Origin: Pseudomonadales bacterium
GTDB lineage: Bacteria; Pseudomonadota; Gammaproteobacteria; Pseudomonadales; Pseudohongiellaceae
Assembly (NCBI GenBank): GCA_024234325.1
Contig: JACKOJ010000003.1
Coordinates: forward strand, 310,001-374,000
Reading direction: 5' to 3'
DNA: 64,000 nt
In this document: piece after piece, positions 54,231-63,200 of the stretch
Numbering within the stretch: position 1 is the first letter of the stretch
Layout of the letters: each line of letters begins with the position of its first letter
The notes under the pieces: generated by a model
Seen by the model: the letters and a program-made list of their open reading frames with translations, nothing else
Told to the model about the DNA's origin: nothing
The model's database searches: none
Position numbers and translations under genes: made by a program

Positions 54231-56668
54231 CCTATATGCATATCGGTAAAGATTTCACTCCGCCTGATGTAGAAGGCAAAGTGACCGGCGCAGCCCGCTA
54301 CGCCGAAGATTTCAAGAAAGACGGCATGGTGTTTGCCCGCCTGCTGGGCAGCCCGATCCCTGCCGGTCGTGTCGTAAGCATTGATGCCTCTGCGGCGCTG
54401 GCCATTCCCGGCGTGCTGGGCATCTTCACTGCCGACGATCTGCCCCCCGCTCCGCCGCCCTCCAACCCGGCGCTGGCAAAAGAGTGGGTCACCTACATTG
54501 GTCAGCCCATTCTGGCGGTGGCTGCCGAGAGCGATCACCTGGCGGAAGAAGCCCTGTCCAAGATCGTGGTGGAATATCAGCGTCGCCCCTTCGTGGTCGA
54601 TCCGCTGGACACCCTGACTGAAGGCGGTCCGGATCCTTACCCGAACGGCAACACCCTGATTCGCAATGCTGGTGAAGCGGCCGCAGGTACCACTGCTTCC
54701 GGTACCGATGTGGGCCGTGTGAAGTGGTCCATCGACCAGGTAGCTGCTTTCCGTGCCGGTCGTGAGCCGGTAGGCGCCCAGTTCGGCGACGAGTGGAGCT
54801 ACGGCGACGTGGCTGCCCGTTTCGCCGAGTGCAGCACTGTTATCGAAGAGCCCTTCGTCACCATCGGTCAGCCGCACCACTCTTTGGAGTCCCGTACCGG
54901 CATGGCTTACTGGGAGAATGGCAAGTGCTACTTCCACGGTTCTCTGCAGAGCCACACGGTAGGACACGATGCGCTGTCCGCCATGCTCGAAATCGATCCG
55001 GCCAACCTCGTGTTCATCAACGAGAACACCGGTGGCGGTTTCGGCTCCAAGATTTTCCCGTACCCCATGATGGCGGTTACCGGTCGTTTCGCCCGCAAGC
55101 TGAACCGTCCTGTGCAACTGCGTATCACCCGTGCCGAAGAGTTCTACATCGGTTCCGCACGCTCCGGCATGCAGGGCTGGATCAAGATCGGCCTGAAGGA
55201 CGACGGTCGCGTGGGCGCGGTTGACGTCGCAATCGTGAACGACGCCGGTTCAGGTGGTGGCGGCAGCGCCAGCTCCTCTGCCGAGCACATCTCCATCATG
55301 TTCCAGCCGGAAGCCATGCGTTTCCGTGGTCTGGCCATGTACACCAATACCACTCCCCGCGGTGCCCAGCGTGGCCCGGGCCAGAACGAAATGGCAGCGG
55401 TACTCGCGCCCATGATCGACAAGGCCGCCAATCTGGCCGGTGTTGACCGAGTGGCAATGCGTCGTCTGAACGCTCCGCGCATGGATGGCAAGATCGGTGC
55501 CCGTCAGGGCGGGATCTCCAGCTCCTACATGCCGGAAGCGATCGACAAGGCCGCACAGATGTTCAACTGGGATCAGAAGAGAAGCCTGCCCAGAGAGATC
55601 AGCGCCACCAAGGTGCGCGGTATCGGCGTCGGTCAGGGTTTCCACACCGCTGGCTCCAACGGTTACGACGGTCTGATCCGCATTGCGCCGGACGGCACCA
55701 TCTACCTGCACACCGGTGTGGGCAACCTGGGTACCTACTCTTACGCTGGCGTGGTTCGTGCCGCGGCAGAAGCGCTGCAGTGCGACTGGGACAACTGTGT
55801 CGTTGTGCATGGTCACGGCGATCTGAACCTGCCCCACAGCACCTACCAGGGTGGCAGTAACACCATGTTCACGGAAACCCGCTCCAGCCACGTGGCTGCT
55901 CTGGACGTGATCCAGAAGCTGAAGGAGATCGCGGCTGCCGAATTCGGCGGCGCGGCGGACGACTACAGCATCGGCGGCGAGCGTGTGTTCCGCACCAGCG
56001 ACAGTTCCAAAGGCATGAGCTACGGCGAAGCCGCACAGAAAGCGATCGCGATGGGTGGCAAGTACAGCGGGATGGAATATCCCGATGACATCCACCGCAC
56101 CACGGTTCGTTCCGTGCAGGCGATGCAGGGCACCGGTCTGATCGGTGTGGCCAAGGACACGCTGCCGCGTAGCGGCGCAGTTCCCGGCATGGCAATCGCC
56201 TTCTGCGAAATCGAGCTGGACAAGGAAACAGGTAAGTTCGATATCGTTGACTACACTGCTGTTGCCGAGTGTGGCACCGTGGTGCACCCGAAAGGGCTGC
56301 GTCAGGCCATGAACGGCGGCGGTATCTGGGGTTTCGGCATGGCCGGTTTCGAGCGCCACGTCTATGACCCGCAGAACGGTCTGCCGGCGAACGTAGGGCT
56401 GTATCAGTCCAAGCCGCCGACATACCTCGATGTCCCTGTACACATGAATACAGCGGGCAATGACATGCCTGACCCACAGAGTCCGGTCGGGGCGCGTGGT
56501 ATTGGTGAACCTGCTCAGGGATGTGCCGTTGCTGCACTGATGAGCGCAATCGCCGATGCGCTTGACGGACATTTGTTCAATCGCACTCCAGTGACTGCTG
56601 ACATGATCATCAACCACGTCGCGCAGAACGGCTTTAACACTGGCAACCTGAAAACAAATACATTCTGA
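54227..56668 (+). CDS. Mo-hydroxylase molybdenum-binding large subunit
   Basis: An 813-residue Moco subunit of the xanthine oxidase / aldehyde oxidoreductase family. The N-terminal IGKDFTPPDVEGKVTGAARY is the usual entry; ENTGGGFGSKIF is the first Moco loop, and the active-site base is E761 in GARGIGEPAQGCAV. It has no signal peptide and would be carried out by the Tat-bearing small subunit. The substrate cannot be read: aldehyde, purine or N-heterocycle are all possible. It overlaps the small-subunit gene as ATGA. Arg codons are mostly CGT, unlike neighbours. Confidence 0.9.
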   Translation: MTYMHIGKDFTPPDVEGKVTGAARYAEDFKKDGMVFARLLGSPIPAGRVVSIDASAALAIPGVLGIFTADDLPPAPPPSNPALAKEWVTYIGQPILAVAAESDHLAEEALSKIVVEYQRRPFVVDPLDTLTEGGPDPYPNGNTLIRNAGEAAAGTTASGTDVGRVKWSIDQVAAFRAGREPVGAQFGDEWSYGDVAARFAECSTVIEEPFVTIGQPHHSLESRTGMAYWENGKCYFHGSLQSHTVGHDALSAMLEIDPANLVFINENTGGGFGSKIFPYPMMAVTGRFARKLNRPVQLRITRAEEFYIGSARSGMQGWIKIGLKDDGRVGAVDVAIVNDAGSGGGGSASSSAEHISIMFQPEAMRFRGLAMYTNTTPRGAQRGPGQNEMAAVLAPMIDKAANLAGVDRVAMRRLNAPRMDGKIGARQGGISSSYMPEAIDKAAQMFNWDQKRSLPREISATKVRGIGVGQGFHTAGSNGYDGLIRIAPDGTIYLHTGVGNLGTYSYAGVVRAAAEALQCDWDNCVVVHGHGDLNLPHSTYQGGSNTMFTETRSSHVAALDVIQKLKEIAAAEFGGAADDYSIGGERVFRTSDSSKGMSYGEAAQKAIAMGGKYSGMEYPDDIHRTTVRSVQAMQGTGLIGVAKDTLPRSGAVPGMAIAFCEIELDKETGKFDIVDYTAVAECGTVVHPKGLRQAMNGGGIWGFGMAGFERHVYDPQNGLPANVGLYQSKPPTYLDVPVHMNTAGNDMPDPQSPVGARGIGEPAQGCAVAALMSAIADALDGHLFNRTPVTADMIINHVAQNGFNTGNLKTNTF

Positions 56669-56678
56669 GGTTTAAGCT

Positions 56679-57674
56679 ATGTCATCACACGACAATATGC
56701 CGGAAATGAGCCTCTACCAGCCGGTGCAGGTAGAGGACGCGATAGGAATTGCCACCGAGCTTGCTGGCCGCGGATGGTTGGTTGGCGGCGGTCAGGACAC
56801 TTACGGCTGGCTGAAAGACCGTGCCAAGACAGCGGATGCACTGATCGACCTGAAAGGGATCGAATCCATGCGCGGTATCAAGGAAACAGCGGATGGCATC
56901 GAAATCGGCGCCCTCGTCACGCTGACCGAGATCACCAGAGATCCGATCATCAAGGAACGTTACTCTCTGCTGGCTCAGGCGGCAGGCCGCGTGGCCAGCC
57001 CGCAGATCCGCAACGTCGGTACTCTGGCAGGCAACGTCTCACAGGACGTGCGCTGCTGGTACTACCGCCGCGGTCTGAACTGCTACCGTGCGGGCGGTAA
57101 CCTGTGCTACGCGGACACCCCGGAAGGGATGAACCGCGAACACGCAATCTTCAATGCCAGCCGTTGTGTGGCCGTCACTCCGAGTGACACGGGCCCTGCT
57201 CTGGTGGCACTGGAAGCCCAGATGGTGATTCAGAATGCCAGCGGTCAGCGCGTGGTTCCTGCCGAAGACTTCTTCATCGGCCCGAACCTCGACATCCGTC
57301 ATACCACCATTCTGCGTCCAGGCGACATTCTCACGGCAGTTCGCATCCCCGCCAAGTGGGCAAATGCAACGTTCTACTTTGAGAAAGTGGCAGACCGTAA
57401 TGCCTGGGACTTTGCGCTGGTCAGCATTTCTGCTGCCATGCGTGTGAACAATGGAGTGATTGAAGACTCCCGTATCATGGTAGGTGCCGTTCAGGCCACG
57501 CCACGTCGGTTGACTTCAGTAGAACAGGCCATCCGTGGCAAGCCGCGTAACGAGTCTACTGCCAATAGTCTCGGCAACCTGGCGAGCAGCGATGCAAACC
57601 CCCTGAACTACAACCACTTCAAGATGCCCTTAATGGATAATCTTGTAAAACGAGCCGTACGCGGCCAAGCTTGA
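56679..57674 (+). CDS. Mo-hydroxylase FAD subunit with [4Fe-4S] loop
   Basis: A 331-residue medium subunit. FAD-binding motifs are WLVGGGQDTYGW and RNVGTLAGNVSQD. Directly after them, C126, C135, C143 and C163 (CWYYRRGLNCYRAGGNLCYA and SRCVAV) form the extra [4Fe-4S] loop known from PaoB and 4-hydroxybenzoyl-CoA reductase beta. It is therefore a four-cofactor enzyme (Moco, two 2Fe-2S, FAD, 4Fe-4S). GAGG lies 8 nt before the ATG and 10 nt after the large-subunit gene. The gene order small-large-medium differs from paoABC (small-medium-large). Confidence 0.9.
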   Translation: MSSHDNMPEMSLYQPVQVEDAIGIATELAGRGWLVGGGQDTYGWLKDRAKTADALIDLKGIESMRGIKETADGIEIGALVTLTEITRDPIIKERYSLLAQAAGRVASPQIRNVGTLAGNVSQDVRCWYYRRGLNCYRAGGNLCYADTPEGMNREHAIFNASRCVAVTPSDTGPALVALEAQMVIQNASGQRVVPAEDFFIGPNLDIRHTTILRPGDILTAVRIPAKWANATFYFEKVADRNAWDFALVSISAAMRVNNGVIEDSRIMVGAVQATPRRLTSVEQAIRGKPRNESTANSLGNLASSDANPLNYNHFKMPLMDNLVKRAVRGQA

Positions 57675-57679
57675 TAAAT

Positions 57680-57741
57680 AAAAGCCTGTTGCACATTCGA
57701 GCGCACCCTTTGATGCCGCACGACATGAGCAGCAGGCTTTT
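57680..57741 (+). terminator. long stem-loop between FAD subunit and cytochrome b genes
   Basis: AAAAGCCTGTTGC (57680-57692) pairs with GCAGCAGGCTTTT (57729-57741), 12 of 13 bases, around a 36-nt loop, followed by TGTTTATAAAAT. The A-rich left flank and T-rich right flank suit an intrinsic terminator or attenuator that lowers expression of the downstream cytochrome gene. Confidence 0.55.
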
Positions 57742-57784
57742 GTTTATAAAATAACAATAGATCGCAACATTGAGGACTAGGATT

Positions 57785-58537
57785 GTGGATATTATTCGTT
57801 ATAGAAATAACGTTTGGGGAGAAGAAGTAATTCTGGGCGTGTCCTGGGACTTGCTGTGGGTAGTGGCTGTGACCGCTTTCCTGCTGTTGGCAGCACACGC
57901 AATCTTCATGGCCGCGCTGGCCAAGAAGAAAGCCAAACCCTCTTCAGAAGGCAAGCGCGTCAATCGTCACGACGCCATTGATCGTGCCTTTCACTGGATT
58001 ATGGCTGGCAGTGTTCTGACACTGATTTTTACCGGCATTTCACCGATCGTCGGCATTCGCATTTCGTGGCTGAACATTCACTGGATTGCGGGTTTGATCC
58101 TGACCTTCGTGGTGATCTTCCACACGATTCGCGCCCTGTTCTGGCAGGACTTCAAGTCCATGCTGCTGGGACCGAACGACTTCAAAGAGCCCTTCGACGA
58201 GAGCGTCAAGCCGGGCAAATACTCCTTCGAGCAGAAGGGCATGCACTGGGCCATGACCGTACTGGTGATCGCGGTGATCGCGACGGGCCTGACCCTGTTC
58301 ACGCACATCGATTCTCCCTGGTGGGAACGTCCGAGCGTGGATAACGAAGGCACGCTGGGGATTTTCTTCCTGCTGCACGGCACAGCTACCCTGGCACTGA
58401 TCGCCTTTACTGCGATTCACATCTACTTCGCCCTGCGTCCGGAAAAGCGCTTCTACACCCGCTCCATGGTGACTGGCTGGATTTCCGAAGCAGAGATGAA
58501 AGAGAACCACGATCCAAGCAAGTGGAAAGCGGAGTAA
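57785..58537 (+). CDS. cytochrome b, formate dehydrogenase gamma-like
   Basis: A 250-residue di-heme cytochrome b membrane protein. Four main helices carry likely heme histidines: AFHWIMAGSVLTLIFTGIS, IHWIAGLILTFVVIFHTI, GMHWAMTVLVIAVIATGL and LIAFTAIHIYFALRPEKRF. An additional N-terminal helix (about 17-40) precedes them. It resembles FdnI-type gamma subunits, which pass periplasmic electrons to quinone, so it is the probable electron acceptor of the Mo-hydroxylase. The GTG at 57785 has GAGG 9 nt upstream. Confidence 0.87.
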   Translation: MDIIRYRNNVWGEEVILGVSWDLLWVVAVTAFLLLAAHAIFMAALAKKKAKPSSEGKRVNRHDAIDRAFHWIMAGSVLTLIFTGISPIVGIRISWLNIHWIAGLILTFVVIFHTIRALFWQDFKSMLLGPNDFKEPFDESVKPGKYSFEQKGMHWAMTVLVIAVIATGLTLFTHIDSPWWERPSVDNEGTLGIFFLLHGTATLALIAFTAIHIYFALRPEKRFYTRSMVTGWISEAEMKENHDPSKWKAE

Positions 58538-58546
58538 GAAAGTACC

Positions 58547-58951
58547 GTGACCAATCTGGAAGACGAAATTGAAGTGATCGAGGCGGGCTACGAGTTCCTG
58601 TTGGCGTATGCTGCACAGGGGCGCCCGGCCCAGAATGAGGGAGTCGGGCCTGGCCCACACCCCCGCGAGACCCTGCAGGGTATGCTGGCCGCCATGAAAA
58701 AGGCAGGCGAACAACTTGTCGGAGTGGACGGGGAGTTTGAGCAGGTCATGGTGCAGGATCTGAAGAAGGCGCAGGCGGCCGTGGGTTTCGTGCTTGCTCA
58801 GCCCAAGATCGGGTCTGAAGTGGTGGACAATCTGAACGCCTCCATTCACCTGCGCACGGTGCTGACGGACTTCTTCCTCTACAGCGAAGCGTTCAAGCCC
58901 CTGGGAACGGAGCAGGCACAGCAGCCTGCCTGGGACAAGGTCGGCAACTGA
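58547..58951 (+). CDS. unrecognised small protein of the Mo-hydroxylase cluster
   Basis: A 134-residue soluble, acidic, mostly helical protein with no signal peptide or cysteine motif. It starts MTNLEDEIEVIEAGYEFLLA and contains the run HPRETLQGMLAAMKKAGEQL and a conserved-looking IHLRTVLTDFFLYSEAF. I do not recognise the family. The GTG at 58547 is 10 nt after the cytochrome b gene and the strong terminator follows, so it belongs to the operon. A cytoplasmic assembly or Moco-insertion role is possible but unsupported by sequence. Confidence 0.75.
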   Translation: MTNLEDEIEVIEAGYEFLLAYAAQGRPAQNEGVGPGPHPRETLQGMLAAMKKAGEQLVGVDGEFEQVMVQDLKKAQAAVGFVLAQPKIGSEVVDNLNASIHLRTVLTDFFLYSEAFKPLGTEQAQQPAWDKVGN

Positions 58952-58970
58952 CGCCTTGCGATGGAATGAC

Positions 58971-59011
58971 AAAGGGCCGGAACGGGAAACTGTTCTGGCC
59001 CTTTCTTTTTT
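58971..59011 (+). terminator. rho-independent terminator of the Mo-hydroxylase operon
   Basis: AAAGGGCCGGAAC (58971-58983) pairs with GTTCTGGCCCTTT (58992-59004) around an 8-nt loop, with one G-U pair, followed directly by a T-rich run to 59011. It lies 20 nt after the small-protein stop. Confidence 0.88.
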
Positions 59012-59061
59012 CTGGTAATGTCGTACGCACTTCATGACAACAAGAAAAGGTGGGAACGGAT

Positions 59062-60252
59062 ATGCGTATCATCGCTTTGACCATGGCATCTCTGGGCGTG
59101 CTGATCGCCGCCTGCAGTCCGCAGTCCGGCTCCGCGCCCGGCACAGCTTCCAGTGAGCCGGCGCATGTGGAAAGTGATGGCACTGCCGGTGCCACCGCAA
59201 TGGCGAGTCCGGCGGCGCCCGCCGGCATGGACTCGCACTACGAGAGTGAGTTGCTGCCCAATACCCATCAACTGATTACCGAGGGGCGACGATCCGGTGA
59301 GGGCTATTTCAGCGCCGATGGCAATCGCCTTATCTACCAGGCCGAGATCGAAGGCGACAATCCGTTCTACCAGATCTTCGTCAGGGATCTGCTGACGGGC
59401 ACGACCACCCGCGTGTCGCCCGGCATCGGTCTGACCACCTGTTCCTGGATTCATCCGACCGAAGACAGTCTTCTGTTTGCTTCCACGCATGAGGATCCCA
59501 ATGCCGTGAACAAGCAGCAGCAGGAAATTGCCATGCGCGCGAGTGCAGAACCTCGCGGGTATGCCTGGGACTACGACGAGCATTACGATATCTACCAGGG
59601 CGCGGGTGACGGTAGCAATCTGGTCAACCTCACCAACAGCCCGGGGTATGACGCGGAGGGTTCCTGGTCCTCCGACGGAAAAACCATTGTGTTCGCCTCG
59701 AATCGGGAGGCCTATAATCGTCCCCTGAGCCAGGCCGAGCAGCGCCTGTTCGACGACGACAAGTCCTACTTCATGGACCTCTATCTCATGGACGCCGACG
59801 GCAGCAATGTACGCCAGTTGACCTTCTCGCCGGGCTACGACGGTGGCCCCTTCTTCAGCGCGGACGATCAGCAGATTGTGTGGCGTCGCTTCAACCCGGA
59901 CGGCAACAGCGCGGAAATCTGGGTGATGGACGCCGATGGCAGCAACCAGCGTCAACTCACGGATTCCGCCATGGTGTCCTGGGGGCCGTATTTTCACCCC
60001 TCGGGGAAATACATCATTTATTCCAGTAATGTGCTGGGGCATGCCAATTTTGAACTGTTCATGATCGATACTCTCGGGCAGCACGAACCCGTTCGCGTGA
60101 CGAATACGGAGGGAACCGACATTCTTCCGGTCTTCTCCCCTGACGGAAATTCGCTGGCCTGGAGCAGTACCCGCACGCCGGACGGCAGTTCCCAGATCTA
60201 CATGGCGGACTGGAATCACGAGCGCGCACTGGAGCTGCTGGGCCTGAACTGA
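59062..60252 (+). CDS. TolB-like beta-propeller lipoprotein
   Basis: A 396-residue protein with a lipoprotein signal (MRIIALTMASLGVLIAAC, lipobox IAAC, C18), then a Ser/Ala/Pro-rich linker. The rest is a set of PD40 (WD40-like) blades such as SADGNRLIYQAEIEG, SSDGKTIVFASNREA, SADDQQIVWRRFNPDG, PSGKYIIYSSN and SPDGNSLAWSSTR, as in TolB or DPP-IV-type propellers. It is probably an outer-membrane or periplasmic lipoprotein. The ATG at 59062 is preferred. A metallopeptidase gene follows 45 nt later. Confidence 0.88.
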   Translation: MRIIALTMASLGVLIAACSPQSGSAPGTASSEPAHVESDGTAGATAMASPAAPAGMDSHYESELLPNTHQLITEGRRSGEGYFSADGNRLIYQAEIEGDNPFYQIFVRDLLTGTTTRVSPGIGLTTCSWIHPTEDSLLFASTHEDPNAVNKQQQEIAMRASAEPRGYAWDYDEHYDIYQGAGDGSNLVNLTNSPGYDAEGSWSSDGKTIVFASNREAYNRPLSQAEQRLFDDDKSYFMDLYLMDADGSNVRQLTFSPGYDGGPFFSADDQQIVWRRFNPDGNSAEIWVMDADGSNQRQLTDSAMVSWGPYFHPSGKYIIYSSNVLGHANFELFMIDTLGQHEPVRVTNTEGTDILPVFSPDGNSLAWSSTRTPDGSSQIYMADWNHERALELLGLN

Positions 60253-60297
60253 TCGGGGCGCCGAAACGCGCATGAGCCGATGCGGGAGAGCATTGCC

Positions 60298-63200
60298 ATG
60301 AACACCTCCTTTCGATTACTGACAGTTCTGCTACTGCTTGTGCTGAACTCCCGGAGTTTTGCGCAGAGCGACCTGTTCCACGAACTGTCGGTGACACTTG
60401 ATCCCGCCACCAGTCGCATCGACGTGGTTGACACCCTGCAGGTGCAGAGACGCGACAATTATCGCTTCAGCCTCAACGCGAATCTGCAACTGGACAGCTT
60501 CGCCGGGACTGGCTACCGGATAGAGGAAGTTGCTGCCGACGACGATTCTCCGGCCTCGGGAGATGGCAGGACACTCGCCCCCAAAAAGCAGTACGACATT
60601 CACTTCGACAATGGGCCGGTGCCAGTGACGCTTCGCTATGCGGGGCCGATCAACACCGATGCCCGCCAGCAGGGGGCGGAGTACGCACAGAGTTTTTCTG
60701 CCACCACCGGTATCATCTCCGAGCAGGGGGTGTATCTCGATTACAGCAGTGTGTGGCTGCCGGAGTTCGACGACGCCCTGATGGGCTTCGATCTTCAGGT
60801 GTCGTTTGCGGCGGGCAGCGAGAACTGGACAGCGGTAAGTCAGGGCGATGCGCTGGGGGCAAATCACTGGCGCAGTGATCAGCCGATGGAAGAGGTCTAT
60901 CTGGTTGCTGCCGAATTCACAACCTATCGTTCGGAATCCGGAGGCGTGGAGTTGCTGGCCTATCTGCGGCAACCGGACGTCAATCTGGCAACGCGCTATC
61001 TGGATGCTACAGAGCGATATCTGGCACTTTATGACTCCCTGCTGGGGGACTACCCCTTCGGCAAGTTCGCCCTGGTGGAGAATTTCTGGGAAACCGGCTA
61101 TGGCATGCCGTCCTTCACGCTTCTCGGCGAGCAGATCATTCGCTTTCCTTTCATACTTGAGTCCTCCTACCCGCACGAGATTCTGCATAACTGGTGGGGG
61201 AACTCCGTTTATCCGGAATACGGGACGGGAAACTGGAGCGAAGGTCTGACGGCGTATCTGGCCGATCATCTGTTTCAGGAAATGAGTGCGGCAGGTGCGG
61301 AGTATCGCAAGGACATGCTGGCACGTTATCGCAGTGCGGTGAGTGAGTCTGCAGATTTTCCGCTCAGCGATTTCACATCGCGCAACTCAGCCGCAACCCA
61401 GGCGGTGGGTTATGGCAAGAGTCTGATGCTGTGGCACATGCTGCGACTGGCAGTAGGGGATGAGCAGTTTCTTCAGGGGCTGAGAACGCTGTATCAGGAG
61501 CGCCGCTTCATGCGCACTTCCTACGCGGACATCGAGGCCATCTTCTCGCGCGTGAGCGGTCGTGACCTCGGGGCGTTTTTCCAGCAGTGGGTATCGCGCA
61601 CCGGGGCGCCGCAGCTTGCCGTGCAGGTGGAATCCCTGTCAGATGGCAGGGCACGAATCCGCCTGCAGCAGATACAGTCGGGTGATGTGTATCAACTGGA
61701 GGTGCCGGTTGCCCTTTATTATGCGAACAAGCCGGAAGCCGAGGTGATGACGGTCGAGATGACGGATCGAAGTGCCTCCGTGGACATTGACCACTTCCAG
61801 ACCTTGCAGGCGGTAGTGGCCGACCCCTATTTCGATGTTTTCCGTCGTCTCGACATTGCCGAAATGCCTCCGACGATTCGCGCCCTCTTCGGCGCCGAAC
61901 ATATCCAGTTCATTGTGCCGGAGCGCAACCGGGAACAGTGGCTGGATATGGTGGAGTTTTTCAGCGCCGACCCTGCCATCGAAGCAGAGGTCGTGTACGC
62001 AGAGGATTTTCGCCTGTTGCCCTCAGACAAATCGGTGTGGGTGCTGGGAAAGGACAATCCTGCGCAGCACTTTATTGAAGATGCAGTGAGTCTCTATGGT
62101 GTGCGCTTCTCGGACGCGGGGCTCTCCATGCTGGGCAGTGAGTTGCCCTTCGCCAATCGCAGCACCGTGCTGACGGCAACACACCCGGATGACCCCGAGC
62201 TGACCCTGGGCTGGATTCATGCGGATACGCCGGAGGCGATGCCGGGGCTGACCGAAAAGTTGCCCCACTACGGCAAGTATTCCTATCTGAGTTTTGTTGG
62301 CAGCGAGCCAACCAACGACGTGAAGGGCCAGTGGGAAAGTCCGGAGTCTCCCCTGCTGTGGCTGAGCGGTGCCACAGGAATGGCGCTGGCACCCTTGCCC
62401 CAGCGTCAGGCGCTGGCGCAATTGCCGCCCAAATATTTGCCGGACGGATTCTCACGGCAGGTGAAGGCAATTCTGGCGCTGTCACAGGGCGGGCGCGGAC
62501 AGGGTTCAGCAGGCCTGGACGCGGTTGCGGATCATCTGGAACAGGCGTTTGCAGAGATCGGCCTGCAGGCACCGGGAGGGGGTTACAGGCAGCCGTGGGA
62601 AGCCAGGGTGTCCTCCGGAGCAGTTATCGCGGGCAGCAATATTGTGGGGGTGCTGCCAGGCAGCGATGAGTCACTGCGTGATGCGCCTTTGGTCATCGGT
62701 GCCCACTACGATCATCTCGCCACGAGTGGTGAAACGGTCTTCCCCGGGGCCGATGACAATGCCTCCGGCGTCGCCGTGCTGCTGGAGGTCGCACGCAAAC
62801 TGGAGCGTGCCTTCAGCCCCCGTCGCCCAATCGTGTTTGTCGCCTTCTCGGGGGAAGAATCGGGATTGCTGGGCTCCCGGGCCTTTGTCGCTGCGCCCCC
62901 TGCTCCCTACACCACGCAGAAGCTGTTCGCCATGATCAATCTGGACAGTGTGGGTCGCCTGGAAGGGCGTACCCTGCAGGTGTTCGCTTCCGACAGCGCC
63001 TACGAGTGGCCCTTCATGGCCCAGGGCATCGGTTTTACGATCGGAGTGCCCTCCCAGTTTCCCGCCCAGTCCGTGGCTGGCAGTGATCACGTCAGTTTTC
63101 TGGAGGCTGGCGTTCCCGCCATTCATCTGTTCAGCGGACTGCACAATGATTATCACCGCGCGACGGACACCGAGGACAAGCTGGACTATGCGGGCATGTC

